From assembly GCA_902729315.2 (NCBI GenBank), contig LR746281.1:501001-565000 (forward strand): 64,000 bases of DNA, written 5' to 3'. The position numbers and the translations under genes are program-made. A model generated the notes under the pieces. The model did no database searches and was not told the origin of the DNA. It saw nothing but the letters and a program-made list of their open reading frames with translations. Source of the DNA: Spirodela intermedia. Its lineage: Eukaryota > Streptophyta > Magnoliopsida > Alismatales > Araceae. Shown one piece after another: positions 34,079 to 45,457 of the stretch. The number at the start of each line of letters is the position of its first letter. Within the stretch, counting starts at the first letter, position 1.

Positions 34079-35779
34079 AAAGATGAACCATCTAGCTCTT
34101 AATATGCGAGCAATTGGTGATGGTCCCTAAAAATCATTGTGAATCAAAGATAAGGGAGAGGTTCTTCTCTCCCTAAATAATAAATATGTAGTTCTCTAGT
34201 ATTTTTTAATCTCACACACATCACACTTTAATTGTCATATGTTTGCATTCAAAATTAAATTTAGAAATATAAACTTTATCATTTTTAAAGGAGAGTTGTC
34301 CCAAATGCCAATGACATAATCAAAAAACATCATTCTTAGCTAACACAAAAGTTTTCTGTCCTAAATGATCATTTAACTCTACAAGATAATCATGATCTGA
34401 TGATCTAATATAATAGAGTCTATCTTGATCTTCACTATGTCTAATCTTTTTACATGTTACCTTATCATAGACATCACAAACATTATAATTAATTATCACT
34501 CTACAAGACATATCTCTAACCTTCTAATAGATATAAACTTAGTTGAGAGCTTAAGAACATGTATGACATTTTTAATAATGTTAATAGGATCTAATGTCAC
34601 TTCTCTAATTCCTATAATAGTAATTAATAATCAATCGATTGTGACTACTTTTCTAATAAGTTGATGTGGGTTATATCATAACGAAGAGTTCTAAGAATTG
34701 GTCATAATGGTTGATGGCACCATATCTAGTAACCAATATGTAAGAAAACCATTAGGTGTAACATGTAATATTATTGAGTGAGATTTCTCACTAGAGCAAG
34801 CCAAGGAGATGTTAGAGTTGAATGCCACAGCTGATCTTAGCCTCTCAAGTTCAACTAGTCTTCATCTCTTGGTTAGTGCTAACCTCCAAGGACATAGATG
34901 CCTCTTGAGGTTGAGGGTTGGTCGAGCTCATCTAACCCTCTACTCAAAGGTAAATTAGGTGAACTTGACCTTTCATTGGGGAGGTGATCAGGTGGGTCTA
35001 ACTACCAACTTGAGGTTTCCCATGGAACTTGTAGTAGTGGTCTCTAGTATGCATTGTTCGCCTACAATAAGTGCATCATAAATTATATGGATAATTACTT
35101 TTTCCCCTTGTCCTTTATCATATTTAGGTTGGACCACATTTATGGATTTATGTCATTTAGGTTGAACCACAAATGTTGAATTTTTTGAATTTTGTTGTTC
35201 TAGCATATGGTTTCTACAGCTCTAATCGTTTCTAGTGATAGCAATAACTTATATTAAATTTACAACTTTATATTTTCCTAAAATTTGAGACATAACTTGA
35301 TCATACACATAATTCAGTCCTTTTAAAAATTGATAAATCATATATTTCTCTACATATTTTTTTAAAAATATCTCATCCTTCCAGCATTTCAACCTCTTGG
35401 CATAGATTCTCAACTCATTTATATATTCTCAGATTATTTTACTACTCAACGTCACAGTAGAGGTTTGGATGATAACTCTGTATATTTCAGTTTCATCCCC
35501 CCTTTTTGAGCATGATTGAGTCATTTGCTCCCAAATATCCTTATGTGGATAGAAATAGGTTTAAAACATTTACTTCCGGTGTCATTGTACTTCCCAATCA
35601 TATTTTTATGATCGCATCCTCTTCTTCCATAGTTTAAATTATTGATCTATATGTGATAGCCCTAATTCAAGAGAATGATCTAATTTTCCCCGTCCTTTTA
35701 GGACCACTTCAATAAACTCACTTCAATAAATTATTGTAGATACAAAAGACATCTCAATTGTTTCAGACGTATGCAATGA
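34079..35779 (-). mobile_element. Ty1-copia element A: gag to pre-integrase (right arm)
   Basis: The inverted twin of 22,237-23,937, read on the minus strand. Together with 25,223-27,323 it forms one older copia element split by copia B. It ends at about 35,779 against VCCN 5' sequence. Confidence 0.75.
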
Positions 35780-36563
35780 TTGCAGGTTTTGGCATTTGCC
35801 GGAAGAAACGGCGACGGCGATGGCTCTATCTCGAACTACCGCCCAGCATGGATGGGTAGGCGGAAGGAGCAGAGCGCCGGGGAAGAGCAAGGCGGAGAAG
35901 GTACAGGATGGGTGGAGGAAGCCTGTTGGGAGAGGAGGAGAGCGAGGAGGGGAGAGGGCGAGATGATTGGTTGGTCGGTTGGTGTGGGGCTCTGGGAGTA
36001 TAACTTAACCCTCAGAGGAAGTTACCCAGTCTTCTATTATTAAAAATCACAATTTTCTTGCGGCTCCCAAACTCTATAATCACGAATGACCTGATCCCTC
36101 TAATCTTGTCAAGATTTATAAGAAATAACCCCAATCATCACGGGGTCTTTAATCATTCGATAATTTTGCAGGGTCTTTATAGCAAAAACCATTCATTGAG
36201 GAAGTGAACTTTTTTCTTTGTCGCTGATGAGTTTTCAATGATTTTTAGAGTTGCGTTGATGAACTAGAGATGTATAATTGAAATTCCCTACACATTCTTA
36301 TCGAAATGCCGTTTCTGCATTTAAAGTTCGAGTTTTACAAAAATAGCCCTGAGCGTTGACCTGTTGAGTGCGTTCTCATAGTATGGAAATATGGACCGAA
36401 GTTGGTGAAATAGACGGCGTGCAAAATATCAGCCAATAAATGTGTACAACAGATGGGGAAATGAAAAAGTCAAGTCCATGGAAAAGAAAACTATTAGCCT
36501 CCCTCCCTCTTCTGCTGAATACTTGTTCCATTGACTTATGCCTGTGAATGAACAGGTGAACAG
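35780..36563 (-). pseudogene. VCCN 5' end and module spacer (module copy 3)
   Basis: The inverted twin of 21,453-22,236 and near-identical to 1,042-1,815. It holds only the leader, the first codons and the spacer. Confidence 0.6.
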
Positions 36564-36723
36564 GTGGGCGTTCTGATCGAGGAGCCCTTCTCCATGCTCA
36601 CCCTCGACGAACTGTGCGAGCAGGTCCTCGGAACCATGTGGGGAGCGCCGGCGATGCAGATCTTAATTCACGACCAGGTCCTCGCCAAGAGGAAGACGCA
36701 CTTAGAGGAGAACTCCCCTAATG
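36564..36723 (+). pseudogene. Last exon of VCCN bestrophin-like channel (module copy 3)
   Basis: Acceptor AG directly precedes the frame VGVLIEEPFSMLTLDELCEQ. It is identical in protein to copies 1 and 2 and is an isolated captured exon. Confidence 0.6.
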
Positions 36724-36907
36724 GCCGGCCATACTCAAGCACCTGGAGATCGATTCCCCGGAGAGCTTAGTACGATGGAGAGAAGTGTTAGTAGAGAGGC
36801 GGAGTGAAGAAGAAGCAAGTGGGCCCCGTAGGGAATTTACCGGTTCCATCTCGCCATGGCTGAAGAAGACGGAGAAGGGAGGGAGGTGGAGGAATGCACG
36901 AAGGTCT

Positions 36908-37408
36908 TCATGCGCGGCGCGCCGCCGCAGCTGCCGCGGTGGCCTGCTCCTCGGCGGCGGTAAGGTAGGCGTAGAGGCGCCACCGGGTTTCCTCGGCGTC
37001 GACGCCGGTGATGTGGGCGGCGGCGAGGATGGAGTCGTAAAGAAAGATGTCCTCCGGGACGGCGGCGTCGGGAGTGAGGCCACGGATCTCGGCGGTGACG
37101 TCGCGGAGGCACTGCTCCACGGCCGCCCTGCAGCAGTCGATCAGCCTCCAGCGCAGCGGCTCTGGGAAGTCGGCGAAGCGGTCCTCGAAAGGCGGGAGGA
37201 GCCCGCGCTCAGGGAGGGCCTCACACCAGGTTTCGCCGGCCTGCTCCAGCGGAGCCCCGCAATGGCCCCCTCCTAGATACTCCGTCGGAACGGACTGTCC
37301 CCCCGACAGATCGTAGCCGGCGGCGGCGCCGGTCTTGATGGTAGGAAGCCGGCCCTGGTACGCTCGGAAGGTCGGTGACTGCGTCAGACGGTCGAAGGTC
37401 CCTGCCAT
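36908..37408 (-). CDS. Unrecognised 166-aa protein (module copy 3)
   Basis: The protein is identical to that at 20,608-21,108. It has an ATG start in the same leader context and a TATTTAAC box at 37,490-37,497. It lies 1.35 kb downstream of the intact C2 gene, on the same strand, with the 5-unit promoter array between them. This is the copy in the apparently ancestral genomic context and so the best candidate for the expressed locus. Family and function are unknown. Confidence 0.6.
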   Translation of the reverse strand: MAGTFDRLTQSPTFRAYQGRLPTIKTGAAAGYDLSGGQSVPTEYLGGGHCGAPLEQAGETWCEALPERGLLPPFEDRFADFPEPLRWRLIDCCRAAVEQCLRDVTAEIRGLTPDAAVPEDIFLYDSILAAAHITGVDAEETRWRLYAYLTAAEEQATAAAAAARRA

Positions 37409-37419
37409 CTTCCTCCTCT

Positions 37420-38190
37420 CTCTCTCTCTCTAGAGCTCCAGAGTTCCAGAGTTCTGGATCTGTAAGCGACGGAGGGGAGGAGGGAGGGAGTTAAATAGGA
37501 GCGTGTGGGAGAGGACGAGGGCGGGAAGGGCTCCAGGACTAACGGCTGTGCGATAATCTGGGGGACTGCTTCAGACGGTCGAACCCCCGCCATCTTCCTC
37601 TCTCTCTCTCTCTCTAGAGCTCCAGAGCTCTTGATTTAAATAGGAGCGTGGCGGGAAGGGCTCCAGGACTAACGGCTGTGCGATAATCTGGGGGACTGCT
37701 TCAGACGGTCGAACCCCCGCCATCTTCCTCTCTCTCTCTCTCTCTAGAGCTACAGAGCTCTTGATTTTAAATAGGAGCGTGGCGGGAAGGGCTCCAGGAC
37801 TAACGGCTGTGCGATAATCTGGGGGACTGCTTCAGACGGTCGAACCCCCGCCATCTTCCTCTCTCTCTCTCTCTCTCTAGAGCTCCAGAGCTCTTGATTT
37901 TAAATAGGAGCGTGGCGGGAAGGGCTCCAGGACTAACGGCTGTGCGATAGTCTGGGGGACTGCTTCAGACGGTCGAACCCCCGCCATCTTCCTCTCTCTC
38001 TCTCTCTAGAGCTCCAGAGCTCTTGATTTTAAATAGGAGCGTGGCGGGAAGGGCTCCAGGACTAACGGCTGTGCGATAATCTGGGGGACTGCTTCAGACG
38101 GTCGAACCCCCGCCATCTTCCTCTCTCTCTCTCTCTCTCTAGAGCTAGAGCTCCAGAGCTCTTGATTTTAAATAGGAGCGTGGCGGGAAG
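37420..38190 (-). repeat. Tandem promoter-leader-start array, 5 units (module copy 3)
   Basis: This has the same unit as the other arrays, read on the minus strand. One unit (near 37,948) has the GATAGTCTG variant that is common in copy 1 but that I do not see in the left arm. It lies between the C2 gene 3' end and the orphan gene promoter. Confidence 0.9.
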
Positions 38191-38759
38191 GGCTCCAGGA
38201 CTAACCGTTGAGAGACACTCTGGCGGACTACGTCAGACGGTCGAAGGCCCCCGCCATGGAGTGGACGAGGGAGGGGATTTAATTAGGAGTTGTGGCGGGA
38301 AGGGCTCCAGGACTAACCGTCGTTCGATAATCGAGAGCGGACCTCCGTTTCGGCCGGCGGAATATATCCGAATATGTTTGTTCGCTCGGGAGAGACGGAT
38401 CCCGTCAGATCGCTGCTTCTCCGTCATATGGCCCACCTTTCTTTCTACGTGAGCTGGCCCACTAAACTCCTGCCGTCCATGGCCCAATAAGATTTTTTGT
38501 TTTAATCTCAATTCTTACCCCTCTTTCTCTCTCCCCCTAATCGAAATTGACATCAATTTTTCGCTTGCGGTCCCTGTAAATCTCAAATAATATTTAAAGC
38601 CTCCATAAATATTATAATTAAAATGTCCCAGTGGTATTATAACAACGTGAGGCCGTTTATTTCTCTTCGAGCGTAATCCTCCAGCATGGCCATAAAGGGC
38701 CCCGCCCGACCCATCATGCCCGATAACGATTCCGTCCAGTTGTCTTCTGTCTGGCTTTA

Positions 38760-39653
38760 TTAATGGCCTCTTATCGCATCATCTTCTTTTGAATCCCCAC
38801 ATCCCCGGAAGAGCTGCTGCATCCTCGGCCACGAGAGCCGCCAAAAGGCAAATCTGAACAGAGCTCTGTAGATCAACTGGGGTTTCCCTTCGCTGGCCGC
38901 TGCCGCTTCTTCTCTTCTCTCCGTCGTCATCGGCGTCGTCGGCTGCACCTCCGCCTGCGAGAACAGGTAGGGAGTTCATACGGTTTATCATCTGTCTTCG
39001 TCAAACGCCAAGAATCGCTGGGAGGATCGCGCACTTCGGCGATGAACTTGAGGCCGATCCGGATTTGCCCTTCGTAGGTGCCGTCCGGCAAGACCAGGTT
39101 GTACGGGGCGGGCTGCAGATCTACGCATCCTCTCCGGCTTCCTTCTTCGAGGACTCCTACCAGGTGAACCCTACAATCAGAAAATCTCCATCCATCAACG
39201 GATCTGCCGAGAGAGAGAGAGAGAGAGAGAGGTGTGATGCAGAGTTAGGGTTCCGATTTTGGGGATCTGTACGTGGCTTCGCCGATGGGAGAGTCCTCCT
39301 GTAAGGCATGGCTCTTCATGATCGTCATTCTCAGTCGGGTCAGGCTGTTCCACTTCCGCGTCGCGAACGCGAAGGAGAACTTCTCGTTCCACCAGACTCT
39401 CTTGTCTTTTCCTGGATAGGACGTAATAACTCCATTTATCTTTTTCAAAAATAAATAAATAAAACTGTTTGTCCGAGCTATATGGGCTCTAGTGAGCCCA
39501 TTGACTCAGCCCATTCCCTAGATTGAGCCCAATAATACCGACCCGCCGAGATTTTAATGTAGGGGTCGGACCTGAAGAGACCTTGCCTCTGTGAGTCTGG
39601 TTGCCGCATTTCAGTATGACGTACAGCCCCGGGCATCCTGCGGAAGCATACAT

Positions 39654-39684
<31 letters not shown>

Positions 39685-39790
39685 GAGAGAGAAAGATAGA
39701 TAGATAGAGAGAGAGAGAGAGACCCATCAGGTGGGAATGTCCCAGGCCGTCGGCGTTGACTAGAAGGACTTCAAGAACGCCGCCTTTCAT
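38760..39790 (-). CDS. Small C2-domain protein (ERG3/SRC2-like), five exons
   Basis: Exons: 39,790-39,724; 39,637-39,572; 39,411-39,273; 39,170-39,035; 38,954-38,760. They total 603 bp for 200 residues, and all introns are GT-AG. It opens MKGGVLEVLLVNADGLGHSH, followed by YVILKCGNQTHRGKVSSG, DKRVWWNEKFSFAF, IGEAT and PAPYNLVLPDGTYEGQIRIG, the strand order of a single plant C2 domain as in elicitor-responsive ERG proteins, which bind membranes. The usual Asp-Pro-Tyr-Val in loop 1 is Gly-Leu-Tyr-Val and loop 3 is poor in Asp, so calcium binding is doubtful. The last exon adds about 64 residues (basic and Trp/Phe-rich, FRFAFWRLSWPRMQQLF) that are not typical of the family. It is the only complete copy in the window. 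Confidence 0.75.
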
Positions 39791-40174
39791 CGCCGTAGCC
39801 ACCGAGGGATAGAAGAGAGAGGAGAGGGGGTCTTGGAGATTTGTAGGGGGCCCAGGGAGGCGACCTGCTAACGTTCTGTTCCATTTCAAGGGACTGTTTC
39901 CTTCACTTCAAGAGAAACCCCCACGGGGGCTTAAACCCATGAAGAACCGTACCATTCAAAAGCGGGGGTTAACAGAAAATCACTTTACAAGAAAGACCCT
40001 AGAAAAACAAGCATTCACAATTAAACCCCGGATAACTTTTTCCCTTCCTTGATAGTCCCAACTTGATCGGGAGCCATCAAAGTAAAATGCATCACACCAG
40101 ATGATACTTTTTTCCAGCAATAAAGCACAATTACATTATATAATCCCTGAATGGCGTTTACTTACGCAATCTTT

Positions 40175-40222
<48 letters not shown>

Positions 40223-40230
40223 GGTCAAAG
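39791..40230. other. Intergenic: C2 gene upstream region and GMP synthase 3' flank
   Basis: The C2 gene leader (39,791-39,890, pyrimidine-rich on the minus strand) and a (GA)n tract at about 40,182-40,220 just beyond the GMP synthase stop. No other gene is seen. Confidence 0.5.
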
Positions 40231-42679
40231 TTATTCCCACTCGACGGTAGCAGGAGGCTTGGAGGTGATATCTAGACAGACCCGGTTTACACCCCTGACG
40301 CTGTTGCAGATCTTGCGTACGACGTTGTCCAGGAACTTGTGATCGAAGTAGAACCTGCCGACAGTTTTCAAGAGCACAAAAGATTATGACAAAACAGACC
40401 CAATACAGAAAATTAATTTAAAAAAATTAATAATTTTCTGTGGGGGTAAAATTTTCATTTCTAACTATAGAGGGTTTAGAAGCAACTAAACCCACCAGTC
40501 CGCAGTCATTCCGTCCTCGCTGGTGACGGCTCGAAGGGCAACCACATGGGAATGAGTTCTCTGGTCTCCTTGAACCCCAACAGTCTGGACCGGCAAGAAC
40601 ACAGCAAACGCTTGCCAAATGGAGTCGTACAGCCCGGCATCCTTTATCGATTGGATGAATATTTCGTCCACCTGGCAATAAATTTGGGTTCAGGAAGATA
40701 AACTCCATAATGGGTAAAAAATAAAAAATAAAAAATCCCAAATCAGAGCCGTAATAGCCGTTTGACCTGTCTTAAGACTTCCAATGCGTTCCCTTCGGTA
40801 ACATCACCCAGCACTCGGACGGCAAGACCAGGCCCCGGGAAAGGGTGTCTCTTGAGAAATGCTTCAGGGACGTCCAAGATGCCACCCAATTTCCGCACCT
40901 TTAGGACAAAAGTCAACGGGGTGAGTTTGAAGAAAACCAATCAGAAAATGTCATCCTGTTGTAAGGAAGAAGAAGGGGGAGGAGGGGTGGAGGTTTCAGG
41001 GGGGACCTCGTCCTTGAAGAGAAGCTTCAGCGGTTCAATGAGCTTCAACCTCATGTCCTTTGGCAGCCCACCGACGTTATGATGGCTCTTTATGGTGTGA
41101 GAATGGGTCCTCCCGCTCCCAGGGGGAGGGCAGGACTCTATCACATCCGGGTACAGAGTCCCTTGAACCAAGTACTCGGGCCTCCTGCCCAGTTTATGCT
41201 CCAGTTCCTGAGCGAAGTCATCAAAGATGGATATGAACTCCTTGCCGATGATCTTCCTCTTGCACTCGGGATCTTTGACGCCTTTCAGCTTGCTGAGGAA
41301 GCGATCAGCAGCGTCCACGCAGGTGACAGGAAGATGGAGGTCGCTCTCGAATGTGGCCATCACCCGCTCCCTCTCCTTGTATCTGCGCAGGGGCAGACCA
41401 CAGTTTACATTCTTAGCAAGGAACTTCGATCTCATGTCGGAGGTTCTATGAAGAGAGCTCACCTCAGCAAGCCATTATCCACGAACACGCAGTGAAGCCT
41501 GTCTCCGATGGCTCTGTGGACGAGGGTGGCGGCGACTGTGGAGTCCACGCCTCCGGATAACGCACAAATGACGTGGTCGTCGGGTCCCACCGTTTTCTTG
41601 ATGACTTCGATCTCTTCGTCAAGAACGTCTCGCATCTTCCAATCCGGCGCCAGCCCACAAACTTCGAAGAGGAAGTAGCGCAGAGTGTCCATTCCCCTCG
41701 CCGAATGCGTCACCTACGCAGCACGCGCCAAAGAGGAAACCCAATGTAACTACAGCTAGGGCGGCATGATCAACCTTCTCTTCTCCAGGAAGTCTACTCG
41801 AACGAAGATGGCTTGAAGAAACTGCGTGAGAATTCATCCCATGGATGGACCTGATGGAAGGCGAAGGAAACGGAAACCGTTGGTGATTTCCTTTTCTGAG
41901 GAACAGATGGTTGAATCCGGTAAGGATCGGATCATATCACGATTGATTTCCCAAAGAGGAACCCCGCCTGAGGCCATGGATGAATGGAAACTCTATCATG
42001 CTTCGTGGAGATGGGGATTTCAATGCGGCGGGGGGGGCGGATTAGAAGAGAGAACAAGGAATTTGAAGCTCGACGCGATGGGATCCGTGAAGCGATTGGG
42101 GAGTGAGAAGGATGCGCGCACCTCTGGATGGTACTGGAGACCGAACAATCTCTTCGAACGGTTCTCAATTGCGGCCACGGAACCTTGTCCACTCCTCGCA
42201 ACAACTGAGAATCCGTCCGGTAGCCTCACGGCCTCGTCGCCGTGGCTCATCCACACGATCTGATGCTCGCCGACCTCGTTCGCGCGGAATATCCCTCCCT
42301 TCCTCTCGACGGTGATCTCCATCTTCCCGTACTCCTGCTTCTCCCCGACCGTAACCTCTCCCCCGAACTTCTGCACAATCAACTGCATCCCGTAGCATAT
42401 CCCCAGGACGAACACGCCGTTTTCCTCGACGTACTCGAGGAAGCCGTCGGGGAAGGTGGGGGCGCCGTCGGCGTGGACGGAGTGGGGGCCGCCGGAGAGA
42501 ATCACCACGCGGGGCTTGTGCTCGACGATGGATTGAAGAGGCGACGTCCCGGAGATGCAGAGGGAGAGGACGGAGAGCTGACGGATGCGGCGGGTGATGA
42601 GGTGGGTGTACTGCGAGCCATAGTCCAGTATGAGGACCAGGTTGCTGCTCGCAGGCTTCGCCGCTTCAATGCCGCCCAT
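40231..42679 (-). CDS. guaA: GMP synthase (glutamine-hydrolysing), six exons
   Basis: Converts XMP, ATP and glutamine to GMP, the last step of guanylate synthesis. Exons: 42,679-42,122; 41,713-41,463; 41,382-41,007; 40,898-40,767; 40,671-40,496; 40,354-40,231; 1,617 bp, 538 residues, close to the usual plant length. The class I amidotransferase domain comes first ([16 protein letters not shown] at 18; nucleophile Cys95 in GICYGMQ; HPE near 186). Then the ATP-pyrophosphatase domain (SGGVDS at about 239-244, DNGLLR) and the C-terminal dimerisation domain ([35 protein letters not shown], ending TVEWE). The ATG at 42,679 is chosen because the frame upstream has only GTG. No defects are seen. It is divergent from the S15 gene, with 793 bp between start codons. 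Confidence 0.95.
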
Positions 42680-43472
42680 CTTCACCGGCGCGGACAGGAG
42701 GCAACCCGCACACACCTTCCACTCCGGCAGAAAGCGATCTCAGGCCTTCGATTGCTGCCGCGGAGGTCGAAGATGATGTGGGGGAGGAAGCCGATGAGAG
42801 AGAGAGAGGGAGAGGAAGCGGGAGGATTGGGGGGGGGGGGGGGTTTAGGGCTTTAGGGTTTGGGGAGGCCGCACCTCCCCAGGCCAGTCGAAGATCGGGA
42901 TTTTATCTCGAAGCCACGTCAGGAAAAAAAATCGGGCGGATGGTGTTGACGTAAAGTCAACAAAAATGTTTAGCTAAATCGATGAAAATATTTTATTATT
43001 ATATGAAAAGTGCCTTAATTATTATCTATGCTTCCAGTTGACCCAGCGATCTGACTCTGGATCATTGAGTGAGAATATATGGGAGTTTTCTATAATGATG
43101 CTTTTTACGAGGATAAATTTTAAAAAAGTGGCGACAATGATATATAAATGACCAAATGAAATAATATCATATAACATTCCTGTCCATTTTTAAAAGAAAC
43201 TCCAAAATGGGCTTGTGGGCCTGAACTCCGACGATGCCCAAACCCAGGCCCTGTGATGGTTGCCATAGAACTAACCATTAGAGAGAGAGAGGGAGTACGA
43301 ATCGGAAAATTCATCGCGGTACCAAGGAATTGTAAGTAAGGGGGTTTCACAGCCGTCAGATAAATCCAACGGCTGCAAGGGTGACACAACCGTTCCCTCT
43401 CCCCTCCTCTTATTGCATCACTCGATTCCCAGCGATGATCCTGCTGCGGGTCGGCGACGATCGCCGCCGGCT
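42680..43472. promoter_or_regulatory. Bidirectional promoter region between GMP synthase and S15-like gene
   Basis: It includes a 14-base G run near 42,830-42,843, an AGGGTTTGG-type telo-box-like sequence near 42,853, and GGGCTT/GGGCC motifs near 43,207-43,225 and 43,250. These site II/telo-box elements are typical of ribosomal-protein and organellar gene promoters. No frame here looks coding. Confidence 0.45.
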
Positions 43473-45457
43473 ATGGCGCCGTGTCTCAGGCCGAAACTCG
43501 CAGCCCTGCGGAGCATACAGACGCTCCGCCGCTCCTCCTACACTTCGTCTACATTTCCTCCGCCGCCTCCGGCGGCCTCCGACGGCGATGGGGACGGCGG
43601 CGGGGACAAGGAGGACGGAGCGCCGCCGTCGTACTCTTCCTTGTTCAGCGAGATCAAAGCTCGCCTCAAGCAGCCGTCGCCTCCTCGACGGATCCCTCTG
43701 TCACCTGCAGATCCTCCGCCGCCGCTCGGAGCAGTAGCACCTCCCCCGGCGGCCGCCTCGCTCGAGGAGATTCGGAAGAACCTCTCCGATTTCCGTCTAG
43801 AGAAGAAGCCTCCTCCTACTTCGTCGTCGTCCTCTCCCTTCTCGTTTCAGGACCTCTACAGGAACAATGTTCTGGACAAGGCGGAGAACGCACCGGCGGG
43901 GGCGCCGGAGCGGCCGTCCTTCGAGTCCATTCGTGAGAGCCTGCGACAGCTCCGCGCGTCGCAGCCGTCTTCGAGCTCGCAGGTGGGTTTCGGCGGCCGG
44001 ATTAGGGGAGCGAATCAGGGAGGATTGAGCCATCCTCTGGATCTCAAGTCCCTCACGGACAGGCTGAACCTGCGCCCCGGAGAAGCGCGCGTGGGAGCGG
44101 CGGAGTCGCTCCCGGACTCGATCTTCGGGCGGGAGCTGCTGGAGAAGAAGGGGGAGGAGGAGGGAGGGAGGGGACCTGCTGCGCGGAAGACGGAGTTCTT
44201 GAAGATGTATGACTTCGAGGAGCTCGGGGAGAAACTGCGGAGGCTCCGTCCGGAGGAGGTCGGCTCGGGGAAGAAGAAGGGTGGCTGGTTCTCGCTGGAA
44301 GAACTGAACGAGAGGCTCGCTAAGCTGCGGGAGCTGGAGGAGAAGGAGACGGAGTACAGCATCGGTGGGGTGTCCTTCAAAGATCTGAGAGAGAGCTTGG
44401 TGAAGCTGCGCGATGCAGATAACAAGAAGACTTCGAGTTACGCCTCTCTTCACATATCTTTTTCTTTCTTCTTCTTTTACTACTACTACTACCCTTCGTG
44501 CCATCATTTTCTGTGTTGAAAATTTCTGATGATCGCCAATCTGGTCTCGCGTGGAACAGTGAACAAGTTCTCCATTCTCGCCAACTTGGGGGGGCAAGTC
44601 ACTCCACTATACATGCTCAACCCCCCAAAGGAAAATCTTGTAGAGAAGGCAAGATTTCTAAACCCCTTTCCTAGTTTCATTCTCAGTTGAAGGCAGCAGG
44701 CGATTCAGTAGGCATTGATTCACAGCTTCGAGCTCCCTCTTTTGATCATTACCCTAACGTTCTCGGATTTGTCAACCCCGCAGTATTTCCATCCAGATCA
44801 CCTGTCTGCAGCGGAGAAGCTTAAACTGGAGCTCAACAAGGTCAGAGACGAGTTCAAGATGTCGGAGTCGGACTGTGGATCCACACGTGTCCAAGGTATA
44901 TTAGCTTTCTTTCATCACCCATCTTCTTTCTTGTCCACCGAAGTTGAATCCTGCCCCGGATTCGATTACTTTGGTATCCTTCTGCAAGTCAACGCCTGCT
45001 GCTCTTCCTAACGTTCAAGGTCTGCCCTCGTTTTGCAGTGGCCCAGCTGACAACCAGGATCAGATATTTGGAGCCCATTTTGTACACGAAAAAGAAGGTA
45101 TTCATTGAACTTTCTAACGCACCCGTCGGTTGGCCCGTCGTCACCGAAGACTGCATGGTCCAATTCTTCATAGGGCAAAAAGGAAAGTATGTGACGTTGT
45201 TGGTGATACAGGGGAAGGGCCTGAAGGGACCGGACAAGCATTCGATCAAGGGGCTGATAGCGATGGTGAAGAAGAGGAACAGGCTGCTTAAGTATCTCCG
45301 GAGGACAGACTGGGAATCGTACTGCATGGTGCTGTCCAAGCTCAACATCAGGGACATAGAGAAGAAGGAGACCAAGGGGGGCAAGGGATCCGAGGAGAAG
45401 AAGCGAGGGAAGAAGGGAAAGGGGAAGCACTCGAAGAAGGCAAACTATGCCACTTGA
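43473..45457 (+). CDS. Ribosomal protein S15 family, probably mitochondrial, with long N-terminal extension
   Basis: Exons: 43,473-44,436; 44,560-44,648; 44,784-44,895; 45,039-45,097; 45,212-45,457; 1,470 bp, 489 residues. The second intron uses GC-AG (GCAAG at 44,649). The last acceptor could instead be 12 bp downstream. The C-terminal third is the 16S-rRNA-binding S15 domain: LSAAEKLKLELNKVRDEFKM, GSTRVQVAQLTTRIRYL, DKHSIKGLIAMVKKRNRLLK, YLRRTDW. A Lys/Gly-rich tail follows. The start MAPCLRPKLAALRSIQTLRR looks like a mitochondrial presequence; the frame before it has only a TTG. Residues about 50-320 hold repeated helical motifs of the form SFxxLRExLxxLR (for example SFESIRESLRQLR, SLEELNERLAKLR, SFKDLRESLVKLR). 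Nuclear-encoded plant S15 proteins of this type are usually near 420 residues. Confidence 0.85.

Larger units (their letters stand above)
33057..39526 (-). repeat. Right arm of the large inverted repeat (module copy 3)
   Basis: Reverse complement of 18,349-24,959, with one array unit fewer. The inner end lies within the RT/RNase H region of copia B, whose sequence continues uninterrupted leftward. The outer end lies inside intron 2 of the intact C2 gene, whose exons 1-2 continue to the right. Both continuities identify this side as the ancestral arrangement. Confidence 0.93.

Noticed and set aside
18349-39526. Palindrome as a pure sequencing fold-back artefact
   Set aside because: The arms differ by several substitutions, simple-repeat lengths and one array unit, and they end at different non-symmetric sequences. 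It cannot be fully excluded without reads.
42680-42715. Upstream extension of GMP synthase (CAGCLLSAPVK before the ATG)
   Set aside because: It would need a GTG start. Family members begin near the ATG at 42,679.
43413-43472. Twenty-residue upstream extension of the S15-like protein
   Set aside because: It starts at TTG. The ATG at 43,473 gives a typical presequence start.
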